Assembly (NCBI GenBank): GCA_023205875.1
Contig: CP060754.1
Span: forward strand, 1 to 64,000
DNA length: 64,000 nucleotides
Source: Chloropicon primus
Taxonomy: Eukaryota > Chlorophyta > Chloropicophyceae > Chloropicales > Chloropicaceae
Direction: 5' to 3'
The notes under the pieces were generated by a model. It had not been told where the DNA came from and did no database searches. It worked only from the letters and a program-made list of their open reading frames with translations. Shown piece after piece: positions 19,868 through 28,827 of the stretch. The position numbers and the translations under genes were made by a program. Positions within the stretch are counted from its first letter, which is position 1; each line of letters begins with the position of its first letter.

Positions 19868-21505
19868 TCAGGTCAGGTTCTGGGACACCAGAGCGAGAAG
19901 CTCGTTCTTTGGTATTCCCTTGGACAGTTTCGAATCAAAGCCGACCTTGATGAAAGTCTCCATCGATTCGTCCTCCCTGACCGTGCCCGTCAAGGCGTAA
20001 ATCTTCTGGTGATGGCCCGGCCTGTTCTGCCTCTCCCACGACCTGAACTCGGAAACAAACTCCATGCCGGTCATGACCGGCATGTGAATGTCAGACAAGA
20101 CGACGTCGAAGGTTCTCTTCTGCAGCATGTCCAGAGCCTCCTTGCCGTTCCTCGCGGTGACCACGTGGACTCCCGCCTTCTTCAAGATCCTAGAGAGCTG
20201 CAGGATGATGGACAGCATGTCGTCGACGATTAGCACCGATGGCTTCCCGCTCTCGTCCTTCTCCGGCTCGTGCAGAGGCTTGTAGTTCACGCCCTCCGCG
20301 TTGTTTCTCGTCCAGTTGGACTCCAACTTTTTCGTCAGCCAGAAGGTCTCCCTCTCCCCCTTGCCCTTGATCTTGATCAGACCCCTCCTCTCCAGCTGGA
20401 ACGACTGGCTCCTCGTCGTCATGTTCAGCAAGTTGTAGGTCGAGCGGCTCACTTGCACCTTCCCTGGCTCTCCGGTGCTCTCCATCCGGCTGGCGTAATT
20501 CACGGTGTCCCCGAAGAGCTGCCACCTCGGCCGGTCTGCCCTGATGACCCCAGTCACGATTGGACCGGAGTTCACCCCCACCCTCACGTTGAAGTCCTCC
20601 TGCTTGAAGATTCTCCGCATCTCGGGGATAGTGTCTATGATCGCGAGCCCGAAGATTCCCATCTTCTCCGCGTGGTCCTCCTCTCCCGCGTGGCCACAAA
20701 TCGCCTGGTAGCCGTCTCCTATGGTCTCCACCTTGTAAACGCCGATCTGTTCGGCGAGATCGTCGACCACTTGGAAGTAAGCGGAGAGGCACTCGATGAC
20801 TTCCGTGGGCGGAGCGTCCGCGCACCAGGCCGTGAACCCAACGATGTCAGACATGAGCACCGAGACCGAAGGGTGGAGCTCCGCAATATCCGTCAGCTCG
20901 GACTTGAGGGCGTCCACGACTTTGGGCGGAAAGACGCTGTGGAGGGTGTTGGCGAGGTATTTTATGTGCTTCGCCATGTCCACGATCTTGGTGTCCGTCT
21001 CCAGAAGCACCTTCTTCAGAGTCTCGCCCACGTTCCTTTCTATCCCGTCCTCGTCCTTCAGGGAGGTCAGCAGCAAGTCGTCACTCGCGATGTCAAGAAG
21101 CTGCATGTCCTGGAGAAGGGAGTCCGTCCCTTCGAGGACCTTGTCCAGGGTCATGTACGTGTGCTTGTTGCTAGGGGTCGCGGCCGACTTGCTGTGGTCC
21201 TTCGCAGGCAGGGTGAGCGTTGCTCTCTTCGTGGGCGAGGTCCCCGGGCTATCCTTCGGGCTCGTCGTCGACGTGTTTATGGGCGAGACCCTGGAGAAGC
21301 TAAGGCTTCTGAACGAGGGCGAAGCTGGCGTCTTGCGCACGGTGTTCCCATTCAGAGTCGGAAGGTTGTACCTCTCCAGCAGATCCTTCTGAGAGAGTCC
21401 ATAGTCCTCCGCAATGCGTTCCACGATCTTGGCCCCGCAAGTCTCCACGATATGCTGCAAGTACCGTTCCGACTCCAGTACGCAGTCCTTGATGAGGTTC
21501 GCCAT
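19868..21505 (-). CDS. Class III nucleotide cyclase with C-terminal receiver domain
   Basis: A single exon of 545 residues from an ATG in a strong context (ACCATGG); a longer open frame reaches 21568. After ~190 variable Ser/Thr-rich residues comes a short helical linker, then the cyclase domain. Metal-binding Asp residues are in SDIVGFT (220) and TIGDGYQ (264), and FGDTVNYASRMES carries the transition-state Asn and Arg. A receiver domain follows with IVDD and the acceptor Asp in LSDIHMPVMTG (about 472). It presumably makes cAMP or cGMP under phosphorelay control. Substrate-selecting positions are mixed: Glu in KVETIGD is guanylate-cyclase-like, but Gln (RWQLFGD) replaces the usual Cys. No membrane segment is seen. 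It converges with the HPt gene, 105 bp away. Confidence 0.93.
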   Translation of the reverse strand: MANLIKDCVLESERYLQHIVETCGAKIVERIAEDYGLSQKDLLERYNLPTLNGNTVRKTPASPSFRSLSFSRVSPINTSTTSPKDSPGTSPTKRATLTLPAKDHSKSAATPSNKHTYMTLDKVLEGTDSLLQDMQLLDIASDDLLLTSLKDEDGIERNVGETLKKVLLETDTKIVDMAKHIKYLANTLHSVFPPKVVDALKSELTDIAELHPSVSVLMSDIVGFTAWCADAPPTEVIECLSAYFQVVDDLAEQIGVYKVETIGDGYQAICGHAGEEDHAEKMGIFGLAIIDTIPEMRRIFKQEDFNVRVGVNSGPIVTGVIRADRPRWQLFGDTVNYASRMESTGEPGKVQVSRSTYNLLNMTTRSQSFQLERRGLIKIKGKGERETFWLTKKLESNWTRNNAEGVNYKPLHEPEKDESGKPSVLIVDDMLSIILQLSRILKKAGVHVVTARNGKEALDMLQKRTFDVVLSDIHMPVMTGMEFVSEFRSWERQNRPGHHQKIYALTGTVREDESMETFIKVGFDSKLSKGIPKNELLALVSQNLT

Positions 21506-21707
21506 GGTCCCCCCCCAAGGTTGTTGTCTTCCTCCCCTGCTTCTCGGTCGTGTCTTTGTTCCGGACAAGGGAGGGCCGGATGCTTGGTGCAGTTTGTCGC
21601 CCTCTTTGGTAGCGGGGTGTGCGGTGTTCCTGCTGGTTCCTGCTGGTTCGGGCAGTGTGGTGTGGTGTGGTGTTCTTCTTGAGGCCAGGGTGTTTCCGTC
21701 CGTCTTC

Positions 21708-21747
21708 CATTATATCAAAGAAAAAGACATTATATCAAAGAAAAAGA
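21708..21747 (+). repeat. Perfect 2 x 20-bp tandem repeat
   Basis: An A/T-rich 20-bp unit is repeated twice with no mismatch, about 200 bp upstream of the cyclase ATG. It may be a slippage product or a promoter element. Confidence 0.8.
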
Positions 21748-22188
21748 AGAAAGAAAAGAAAAGAAAATCACTCCTTTTTCTTTTTCTTGTCAAAAGGGGA
21801 GGCCCCCCCAAGGAAAAGGAAAACCAAGGGAAGCGAGCAAAAGCGCAAACGATCTCACAAGATGGAAGGGTCCCTCACGGGAGAGGACAGGACATGGCCA
21901 GCAGGAGGAGGGGAGAACGAGCAAGGGAATGCACGACAAGACAAGACAAGACACGAAAAGGGATCCAAAGGTCGGGTCACGTTTCATCCTCTGGCAAGGA
22001 GGGCGAAAAGCACACGAAAGGCTTCTCCCTTTGGTGCGGCGGTGCCAACACTGGTTGAGAACAAGTCTCCTTCTTCTTTTTTATTTGGTGAGCCCAGCCC
22101 ATGCACACGCGTTCTTGGATTCGAGGTGCGAGGAGCGAGCGACGGACGCGCGCCCGTCGCAGCAGGCAAACAAAAGGGGAACTGCAGG

Positions 22189-22193
22189 TTACA
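22189..22193 (-). terminator. TGTAA poly(A) signal of the S16 gene
   Basis: TGTAA on the minus strand lies 46 bp after the S16 stop codon, the distance expected for the green-algal polyadenylation signal. Confidence 0.5.
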
Positions 22194-22238
22194 TTATACA
22201 AATCTCTTTCCGTTTCTAAGGCTAACAATACTCAGTTC

Positions 22239-22810
22239 TCACTTCATGGGCACTGTCGGCAAGGCCTTCTTGATCAAGGAGGCCACGGTGTCCGAGGGCT
22301 CCGCTCCCTGGCTGAGCCACTTTTGGATGGACTCGGCGTTGAGGCTCGTCTCCTTCGTCAAGGGGTTGTAGTACCCCAGCTCCTCCAACGCGATGCCTTC
22401 GCGCTTTCTGCGGGAGTCGATGGCCACCAGCCTGTAGAAAGGACGCTTCTTCCTTCCCATGCGCTTGAATCGCAGCTGAGCAGCACGGGAAGGAGATGGG
22501 GTTGTCGTTCGTTCGGAGAAAACAGCAGAGAGAGAGAGAGAGAGACAACAGGTATTATGATGTGAGCCAACACTCCATTCCGTTCCGTTCCGTTCCGTTC
22601 CGTTCCAACAAGAGTCGTCGTCGTCTTGCTTACCTTGACCCTGGAGGTGGTCTCCACCCTCACCGCTCCCGCCACGTCCGCCGCGCACACCGCCCTCGCC
22701 CCTCCGAGCCCCTCTCCTCTGACGCTCGCTCTGAACGCGAGCCCTCCAGCGTTTCTGCAAGTCGTCGTTCCACACGCCGCCGCGCCTCGGTGTTGCGCCA
22801 ACCCAAACAT
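22239..22810 (-). CDS. RPS16: Organellar ribosomal protein bS16 (nuclear-encoded)
   Basis: Two exons, 22810-22634 and 22475-22239, flank a 158-bp intron that carries a GTTCC pentamer repeat. The 137-residue product has a ~57-residue Ala/Arg/Gly-rich leader without acidic clusters, followed by VKLRFKRMGRKKRPFYRLVA, the exact start of bacterial and plastid S16. The conserved GYYNPLTKET block follows. S16 binds 16S rRNA in the small subunit. The leader suggests import into plastid or mitochondrion; the sequence alone does not decide which. The intron sits precisely at the junction between the leader and the S16 core (VK|LRFK). Confidence 0.93.
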
Positions 22811-23269
22811 CCTCTTCCAGTCGAGTCGAGTCGCCCCGTCTTCTCTGCGTCTTGGTGTGTTATGTGTGTTATGTTATGTTTTGTTGTGTTGTTCCTGTTC
22901 CTCAGGCCTGTGGGTACGCCCTCCCTTCCTCTTCCTTCCTTTGTTGTGTCCTGTGTGCCGCCCTTCCTCTGTCGTCGTCGTCGTCGCTTTTCACCCACAA
23001 AGTGGAGGATAAGACGCCTGTGGATAATGTTCAGACCTAAAAAGTGTAAACAAGACGTACACCAATGAGACGAACGCGTCGCAAGAACAGACAGAAGACG
23101 AGGGGCGACGACGACGAGGGACGACGAGGGATGAGGACAACGCGTGCGTGTTGTGATCTTCAACGCACACAACCACCCACACAATAGAATCCATCCATCC
23201 TTTGATCCATTCCTCGTGACGGAGGAAGCTCCTCGAATCAGCAGCAGCAGCAGCATCGAGAGAGAGAAT
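22811..23269. promoter_or_regulatory. Divergent 5' region, S16 / UIM-PUB gene
   Basis: 459 bp with GTTAT/GTTGT repeats on the left and CGTCGT and GACGACGAGG repeats on the right. Nothing else is recognisable. Confidence 0.35.
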
Positions 23270-24097
23270 ATGAATATGGAGGAGGACGAGGCGTTGGCCA
23301 AGGCGATAGCGGCCTCGCTGGAGGACCAGAAGGGGCCGGGGGAGGCCTCCGCCGCATCCTCAACCCCACCCGCGCTGTCCCTGGAGGAGAAGGAGGCCCT
23401 CGCCAAGCAGAAGCTCGAGGAGATCAAGCGGAACAAGGAGGAGGAGGAGAGGAAGCTCGACAGGGAGAGAGAGAGGGACAGGGTGAGGTTCGGCAAGGAG
23501 ATGGTGGCCCAGAAGCGCGTGCTGGAGGACCAGGAGAGGCAGAGGCTCGCGGACTTCCGCAAGCGCGAGAAGGAGGAGCAGAAACGGGCGAAGCAGGCCG
23601 TGCTCGAGCAGATCGCCAGGGACAAGGCGGAGAGGCAGAGCGGGGCCAAGAAGGCCGAGCCCGCGGAGTCCTCCGAGGCCCAGCGGCAGGCGGAGGCGAA
23701 GAGGAAGCAGAGGGAGAACGACTCCGTGTTCGGGGTGAAGCCCGTGACGATCCAGAACAACATCAGGGACCTCCTCGTCCAGATCAAGAAGTCTTACCCC
23801 GAGGAAAAGTCCGCGATCTGCTTCAAGACCTTGAACGTCTACTGCAAGAACCTCCTCAGGGTGCCGGCGGAGGCCAAGTTCAGGTCCATCAACAGCGCGA
23901 ACAAGGCCTTCGTGCAGAGGGTGGCTTGCTTGGAGGGGGGCGAGGGGCCCCAGATCCTCGGGCTCGTGGGCTTCGAAATGGACCCGGAGACCCGGGTGTA
24001 CGAGATGAGGGACGAGAAGCTGAGCAAACTGGTCGTGGAGGCGGCGCTCAAGGAGCTGAACAACGCCATGACCAACCCATTCTTTGGGTCCCTGTGA
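23270..24097 (+). CDS. UIM and PUB domain protein (p97/ubiquitin adaptor-like)
   Basis: A single exon of 275 residues. The start at 23270 (MNMEEDEAL) is preferred because the upstream open frame is non-conserved 5' UTR; 23276 is an alternative. Residues ~4-20 (EDEALAKAIAASLED) fit a ubiquitin-interacting motif. Residues ~50-160 are a charged, Glu/Lys/Arg-rich helix. The C-terminal ~110 residues are a PUB/PUG domain (KTLNVYCKNLL through FRSINSANKAFVQRV to LGLVGFE), which in PNGase, UBXN6 and HOIP binds the tail of the Cdc48/p97 ATPase. The protein probably links ubiquitylated clients to Cdc48 in the cytosol. Confidence 0.85.
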   Translation: MNMEEDEALAKAIAASLEDQKGPGEASAASSTPPALSLEEKEALAKQKLEEIKRNKEEEERKLDRERERDRVRFGKEMVAQKRVLEDQERQRLADFRKREKEEQKRAKQAVLEQIARDKAERQSGAKKAEPAESSEAQRQAEAKRKQRENDSVFGVKPVTIQNNIRDLLVQIKKSYPEEKSAICFKTLNVYCKNLLRVPAEAKFRSINSANKAFVQRVACLEGGEGPQILGLVGFEMDPETRVYEMRDEKLSKLVVEAALKELNNAMTNPFFGSL

Positions 24098-24174
24098 CAA
24101 CTAGCGAACTAGCGAACCTATCTATCTACCCTTAAGGGTATCTATAACATTTTGTACACAGCAGCAGGAGCCCC

Positions 24175-25758
24175 TTACGCGACTTTTTTTGTCTCCGTCT
24201 CGGATGATGATCCAGCGTCCAGCCGAGCTCTGGTGAGCTCGTACTTGAGCGACAGCATGCCGAAGAAAAACTCGGACACGCGCTTTTCGTACTCGTCCTG
24301 CTGGCCCCTCAGCAACTCGTGGAGCGCGTGGTTCACCTGCTCCAACGACTCCACCTCGGTCTTCCACAACTCGGAGTCCAGCTGAGCGGCAAACCCGCCG
24401 GCCTCCTGGGCCAGGACGCCGATGGGAGCCTCCAGGCCACCCGCATCGTCGTCGAGCACTCCTCCATCCCCCTCGGCGCTCTCCGACTCCTGGGACCGCC
24501 GCCCCTGGGCCTTGAGCCGCTCGTACACGAAGTCGGTCTTGGACTGCAAGTCGGCCAGAAGCTCCTTTTGACCCTCGAATTCCGCGCCGATGTACCTCCG
24601 GCACTCCTCCTCGTGCTGCCTCTGCATCTCGTCGACAACCGCACGCACGCTTTCAGCGCCCCGTCCTTGCACTCCCGCGTCCACCGGGGCCACTGAAGAC
24701 GCTTCGGCCGGCGCACCATTGCGGGAGGCGCTTGGCTGGTCGTCCTCCGCCTCGAAGACCCGAGCCTGGAGGCGGTGGACCTCCTCCTCCCGCTCTTTCA
24801 GCCTCCTCGCCGCCTCCTCCGCCTCCCTCTCGAGCTTCCTCTTCGTGCCCTCGAGGTCTTGGATTTGGAACCTCATTTTGCCTATCTCCTCCCGAGCGTA
24901 AGACAGCTGCTCCTTGTTCTCCAACTGCTGGTTCTCGTGGAGCTCCTTGGCGGCCTCGAGCTTACGGCTCAGACGGTCCACCGCTTCCTCGTCGCGACCG
25001 CGCTCCGCCCCGTTGCCCGCCCCGTTGCTTGCGGCTTCTAGCATGTCGCCGACGTCGATGTTCAAACCCGGGGGCGAGGGCGTGCGGGGCGAGGCTTCCC
25101 CTCCCCCTCGGGCCGCCCCCTCCCTCGCCAGCGGTCTCCGCGGGTTCAACACTCTGGTGCCCACTGCCGCGGTCAGCACGGCCACGACGGCGGCCAGAAA
25201 GAACTGCAGGGCGACCGGAAGCGCGGCGCGCGGCGCAGGGGAGGGGAGGGGCGCGGAAGCTTCCCCCGTGGCGGTGACGGCCAGCGGAGTCTCCCCTCGC
25301 ATCACCCCCGAACCCTCACCGCCAGCGCCCGCGACGAGCTCCACCCCTCCTCCCTTCTCCCTCCCCCCGATGATCTTCGAGCTCGACCTCACCCTCGGTA
25401 TCCTCGGCCTCCCCCTCCTCCTCCTCGCCCCACCCTTTGCCGCGCCGGAGGTCCTCCCTGGTCGAGACCCCCTCGCTGCCTCGAGGGCCTCCACCGCGGC
25501 CGCCCTCTGCTGGTCCTCCGCCGCTCTGTCCCTCCCGAGGACCCCCTCCCTCTCCACCTCCGTCGACTTGCTCCTCACGGACACCGTGGGCACCACGAAG
25601 TCCTCTCCCCCCTCCTCCACCGCTCGTCCTCGTCCTCGTAACCCCCTCCCCCCTCGTCCTTCCCCTCTTCCTTTTCCTCTTGGTGTTCCTCGTGTTTTCC
25701 CCCGCGCCTCGTGCGTCCCCCGTTTCCCCCCCCTCCCTACGGTGTTTGTTCCCCTCAT
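24175..25758 (-). CDS. Single-pass membrane coiled-coil protein, function unknown
   Basis: A single exon of 527 residues from the ATG at 25758; the frame stays open upstream but is repetitive Arg/Glu sequence in the divergent promoter. The first ~180 residues are very basic and Gly/Arg-rich. A hydrophobic helix (LPVALQFFLAAVVAVLTAAV) lies at about 180-204. The remainder is acidic coiled coil, with a long stretch around 260-340 and a helical C-terminal part ending in a Lys-Lys-Val-Ala tail. The basic head could be an organelle-targeting or nucleic-acid-contacting region. No family was recognised. Confidence 0.7.
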   Translation of the reverse strand: MRGTNTVGRGGKRGTHEARGKTRGTPRGKGRGEGRGGRGLRGRGRAVEEGGEDFVVPTVSVRSKSTEVEREGVLGRDRAAEDQQRAAAVEALEAARGSRPGRTSGAAKGGARRRRGRPRIPRVRSSSKIIGGREKGGGVELVAGAGGEGSGVMRGETPLAVTATGEASAPLPSPAPRAALPVALQFFLAAVVAVLTAAVGTRVLNPRRPLAREGAARGGGEASPRTPSPPGLNIDVGDMLEAASNGAGNGAERGRDEEAVDRLSRKLEAAKELHENQQLENKEQLSYAREEIGKMRFQIQDLEGTKRKLEREAEEAARRLKEREEEVHRLQARVFEAEDDQPSASRNGAPAEASSVAPVDAGVQGRGAESVRAVVDEMQRQHEEECRRYIGAEFEGQKELLADLQSKTDFVYERLKAQGRRSQESESAEGDGGVLDDDAGGLEAPIGVLAQEAGGFAAQLDSELWKTEVESLEQVNHALHELLRGQQDEYEKRVSEFFFGMLSLKYELTRARLDAGSSSETETKKVA

Positions 25759-26031
25759 GGCGTCTGTCTCGGTCCTCCACCTCTCCCTCTCCCTCTCCCT
25801 CTCCTCCTCCTTCCCTCCCCTCACCCTCACGCCTCCCCCGGCTGTCTCTCTTGGCGCGCTGCGTTTTGGATCAGGCCACGAACGTGCGCTTTTTGGATCA
25901 GAGAGACGGCGTGGAGGGACAGGACAGGGACAACAACACAACAACACGACAACACGAGGACGAGGAGGACGAGGGGGACGAGCCACAAGAGAACATCAAG
26001 ACACTGAGCAAGGAAAACAAGAACAACACGC

Positions 26032-26063
<32 letters not shown>

Positions 26064-26085
26064 AGAGAGGGACACCAGGAACAGA
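25759..26085. promoter_or_regulatory. Divergent 5' region, coiled-coil gene / MiaB gene
   Basis: 327 bp with CAACA repeats near 25932-25955 and a GACGAG repeat near 26032-26064. No gene is visible. Confidence 0.35.
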
Positions 26086-26133
26086 ATGAGGATGAGGATG
26101 AGGATGAGGATGAGGATGAGGATGAGGATGAGG
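26086..26133 (+). repeat. GATGAG hexanucleotide array over the MiaB start codon
   Basis: Eight near-perfect copies of ATGAGG/GATGAG. Each copy contains an ATG in the same reading frame as the MiaB coding sequence, so the predicted protein begins with eight Met-Arg pairs. Confidence 0.9.
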
Positions 26134-27636
26134 AGGGCTTGGGGAGGGGGGACCAGGGTCGTGAGGAGGAGGGCGGCAACGTCCGAGACGAGAAGCCCGC
26201 TCGGGGACCAGGGCGTGGACGAGTCCATGTTTTGCGGAAAGGAAGGGGTGGTGTACGACAAGGCGTCCTCGGGAGACCAGGAGGGGAGGCCCAGCAAGGG
26301 AAAGTACCACATCCACACCTTCGGGTGCCAGATGAACATGGCAGACTCGGAGCGCATGGCCGGAACCCTCGAGAAGATGGGTTACACAAACTCCACGGAC
26401 CCCGCCGAGGCGAACGTCTTGGTGTACAACACGTGCTCGATTCGCGAGAAGGCCGAGGTAAAAGTCTACAGCGCGCTGGGCGAGCAGGCCAAGAGGAAGC
26501 ACAGGGAGGGGCAGGACCTCAAGGTTGTGGTGGCGGGCTGCGTCGCGACCCAGGAGGGCGAGCAGCTGCTCAGAAGGGTCCCGGAGGTCGACCTTGTCAT
26601 GGGGCCGCACCACGCGAACCGGATCGACGAGCTCCTCGAGCAGGTCGACCTCGGCGGCTCCCAGGTCTGCGCGGTGGACGAGATCCACATCACCGAGGAC
26701 GTCGCCACCCCCAGGAGGGACTCGGACATCACGGCGTGGGTGAACGTGATCTATGGCTGTAACGAGTGCTGCACGTACTGCGTCGTGCCGTCCACCAGAG
26801 GAAAGGAGCAGAGCAGGGACCCCGACGCCATCAGGAACGAGATCTTGTCCTTGGGCGAGGCGGGCTACAAGGAGGTGACCCTCCTCGGGCAGAATATCGA
26901 CGCGTATGGGAGGGATCTGCCTGGCTTCGCTTCGGACGGCTCGGGGAGGAGGCTGTGGACCTTCTCCGACTTGCTGAGGAAGGTGAGCGGGTGCCCGGGA
27001 ATAGAGAGGATCAGGTTCGCGACGTCTCACCCGAGGTACTTCACCCGAAGGCTCGTCGACACTTTGGCCGAGCTGCCCGAGGTCTGCGAGTACTTTCACA
27101 TCCCGTTCCAGAGCGGCAACGACGAGATATTAAAGCAGATGAAGCGGGGATACGACATGAGGAGGTACCTGGGCATCATCGACTACATCAAGGAGCTCAT
27201 GCCGAACGCGAGCCTGAGCGCGGACGTCATCGTGGGGTTCCCGGGCGAGACGGAGGAGCAGTTCCAGGACACGATGGACATCGTGAAGAGGTGTGGGTTC
27301 GACAGAGTTTTCACCGCGGCGTACAGCCCTCGGCCAAACACCCCCGCGGCCACGTGGGACAACCAGGTGGCCGACCTCATCAAGCAGGACAGGCTCAACA
27401 GGCTTAACAGGCTCTGCACGGAGATTGCCGGCGAGGTCTCCCAGAGGTTCGTCGGGACCCAGCAGGAGGTTCTGGTCGAGGGCCTCAACCCCAAAAAGCC
27501 GGACCAGGTGATGGGCAGGACGCAGCACAACAAGATCGCTTTCTTCCCCGGGAGCCTCGAGGAGACGAGGGGGACGCTCGTCAAGGTCAGGGTGAACTCG
27601 GCGACGGCGTCTTGCCTGCACTGCGAGGCCCTCTAA
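26086..27636 (+). CDS. CDK5RAP1: MiaB/CDK5RAP1-type tRNA methylthiotransferase (radical SAM)
   Basis: A single exon of up to 516 residues. The N-terminal UPF0004 domain holds the first cluster cysteines (HTFGCQMN C81, NTCSIRE C117, AGCVAT C152). The radical-SAM CxxxCxxC is GCNECCTYC (C225, C229, C232). A TRAM-like C-terminus follows (QEVLVEGLN to [10 protein letters not shown]). MiaB-type enzymes add the 2-methylthio group to i6A37 of tRNA in bacteria, mitochondria and plastids. The Met-Arg repeat plus a further Arg-rich stretch before residue 40 looks like an organelle-targeting leader, but it is made by a microsatellite with eight in-frame ATGs (26086-26128), so the true start is uncertain. 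Confidence 0.95.
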   Translation: MRMRMRMRMRMRMRMRRAWGGGTRVVRRRAATSETRSPLGDQGVDESMFCGKEGVVYDKASSGDQEGRPSKGKYHIHTFGCQMNMADSERMAGTLEKMGYTNSTDPAEANVLVYNTCSIREKAEVKVYSALGEQAKRKHREGQDLKVVVAGCVATQEGEQLLRRVPEVDLVMGPHHANRIDELLEQVDLGGSQVCAVDEIHITEDVATPRRDSDITAWVNVIYGCNECCTYCVVPSTRGKEQSRDPDAIRNEILSLGEAGYKEVTLLGQNIDAYGRDLPGFASDGSGRRLWTFSDLLRKVSGCPGIERIRFATSHPRYFTRRLVDTLAELPEVCEYFHIPFQSGNDEILKQMKRGYDMRRYLGIIDYIKELMPNASLSADVIVGFPGETEEQFQDTMDIVKRCGFDRVFTAAYSPRPNTPAATWDNQVADLIKQDRLNRLNRLCTEIAGEVSQRFVGTQQEVLVEGLNPKKPDQVMGRTQHNKIAFFPGSLEETRGTLVKVRVNSATASCLHCEAL

Positions 27637-27785
27637 AAGGATTCTGGTTACATTGAAACCGTTAGTTTTGTGCAAAGATCGTTTCACTTTGAGTTTCTCG
27701 AAATGACCATTCCGCCCTTAGCAAGCAAGCAAGCTCGCGAGCAAGGGCAGCTCGTACTAACAAACGCGTGTGCAACCCTGAGGAG

Positions 27786-27990
27786 TTACACATTTTTTGG
27801 TTCATACAAGTGCTTGAGAAGGATGTTGCGTGCCCCGTTCGCATCCCGATCGCACTTGAAGCCACACTCCTGGCACTTGTAAACCTTTGCTCCACCCAGG
27901 TTCTTCTTGATGTGTCCGCACCTGCCACAGGTCTTGGAGGTGTACTCCTCCGTCACGCTACGATTTTTTTCGCGGTAGTTTTGAATTGGG
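27786..27990 (-). mobile_element. TnpB/Fanzor nuclease relic: C-terminal RuvC-III and zinc ribbon only
   Basis: The last ~60 codons before a TAA-type stop at 27786 encode EEYTSKTCGRCGHIKKNLGG and then CQECGFKCDRDANGARNILL. This is the OrfB/TnpB zinc ribbon (two CxxC pairs) followed by the DRDxNGA RuvC-III motif with its catalytic Asp. Eukaryotic homologues are Fanzor proteins, RNA-guided nucleases carried by DNA transposons. The RuvC-I, RuvC-II and guide-binding parts are absent: the frame runs directly into the neighbouring hydrolase gene, where it only shadows that gene. It is therefore a 3' fragment left by deletion or partial insertion. No terminal repeats were recognised. It lies between the MiaB and hydrolase 3' ends. 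Confidence 0.85.
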
Positions 27991-28044
27991 CACAATACGA
28001 CAGAAGGGGGAGCGCCAGAGAGAGAGTGTGTGCGTGTGAGGATT

Positions 28045-28827
28045 TTAGCGCAGCAAGAGGTCCCACTCGCCCACGACCAAGGGCGATCCGTACCACGGCC
28101 GAAGGTTGGAGGGCCCGTGGCCGACGTCGCGCACGACCAAGGACTCGCTGCACCCGGGCAAAATCGCAGACTCCACCGGGCAGACCCCGTCCCCGTCCAC
28201 GCCTTCATACGCTCGGCAAGTCGACTTGTAGGACGCTTGAGTCAGCCAGTCGCCCTCGCTTCCGTCCACCGCGCTTCCCGCCACGCAGACGACCTCGCAC
28301 CCCTGGGCCAGCAGCTTGGGGGCGCCGGCGAACTCGTTCGCGAACTGCAGGCTACTGGACCTCGCCGATTTACTCATCGCCAGGCCCTCCTCCCCCCGCC
28401 TCGACTCCTTCACCCTACCGAACGGATACTCTTCGACACTCAGGTGTGGCGTGCCGAGGGTGAGGAGGGTTTCGACGCTGTTGTTGTTATACCTCTTCCC
28501 GTTGTAGGTCTCTCCGCTCAGCCAGATGCGGCTCAGCCAGCCCCCCGCGCTGTGACCCACCACGCTCAGGACGCTGGAGTCCTCGAGGAGATCCGCGGCG
28601 AGTCCCTCCATCCGGTCGAGGTACCAGCCGAAGGGCTCGCCGAGCAGGAGCGATGGCAGCCAGTCCCAGGACTTGACCGGGAGGACCTCGACCCGGGGGT
28701 GTCCTAATTTCAGGAGCTCGCGCCTCATGTCCTCATACCTCTTGCTTGAGAACAGCAGCCCTGGGCACAGGAGGACGTTCGACCGAGAGGCCGAGGACCG
28801 AGATCGACCCCTCCCAGGCCTTCGCAT
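28045..28827 (-). CDS. Alpha/beta-hydrolase, lipase-like (PGAP1/plant organellar lipase type)
   Basis: A single exon of 260 residues from the ATG at 28827; the frame is open to 28953 through a GA-rich repeat, which is probably 5' UTR. Features are an initial strand NVLLCPGLLF, the nucleophile elbow VVGHSAGGW (catalytic Ser) and the strand VETLLTLGTPH, which together fit lipases of the PGAP1/DUF676 group. A catalytic Asp is likely around DGDGVCP and a His in RDVGHGPSN. The substrate is unknown. The basic Arg/Ser-rich first 20 residues could be a transit peptide. Confidence 0.82.
   Translation of the reverse strand: MRRPGRGRSRSSASRSNVLLCPGLLFSSKRYEDMRRELLKLGHPRVEVLPVKSWDWLPSLLLGEPFGWYLDRMEGLAADLLEDSSVLSVVGHSAGGWLSRIWLSGETYNGKRYNNNSVETLLTLGTPHLSVEEYPFGRVKESRRGEEGLAMSKSARSSSLQFANEFAGAPKLLAQGCEVVCVAGSAVDGSEGDWLTQASYKSTCRAYEGVDGDGVCPVESAILPGCSESLVVRDVGHGPSNLRPWYGSPLVVGEWDLLLR

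Larger units (their letters stand above)
21506..22238. other. Gap without recognisable gene
   Basis: 733 bp between the cyclase start and the S16 stop, both on the minus strand. It contains a perfect 20-bp tandem repeat at 21708-21747, an A-rich tract, and a GACAA repeat near 21935. Translations of all frames look like low-complexity noise. It should hold the cyclase promoter and the S16 3' UTR. Confidence 0.4.

Noticed and set aside
28046-28208. N-terminal extension of the TnpB/Fanzor relic
   Set aside because: That part of the frame is an out-of-frame shadow of the alpha/beta-hydrolase gene on the same strand and shows no TnpB features.
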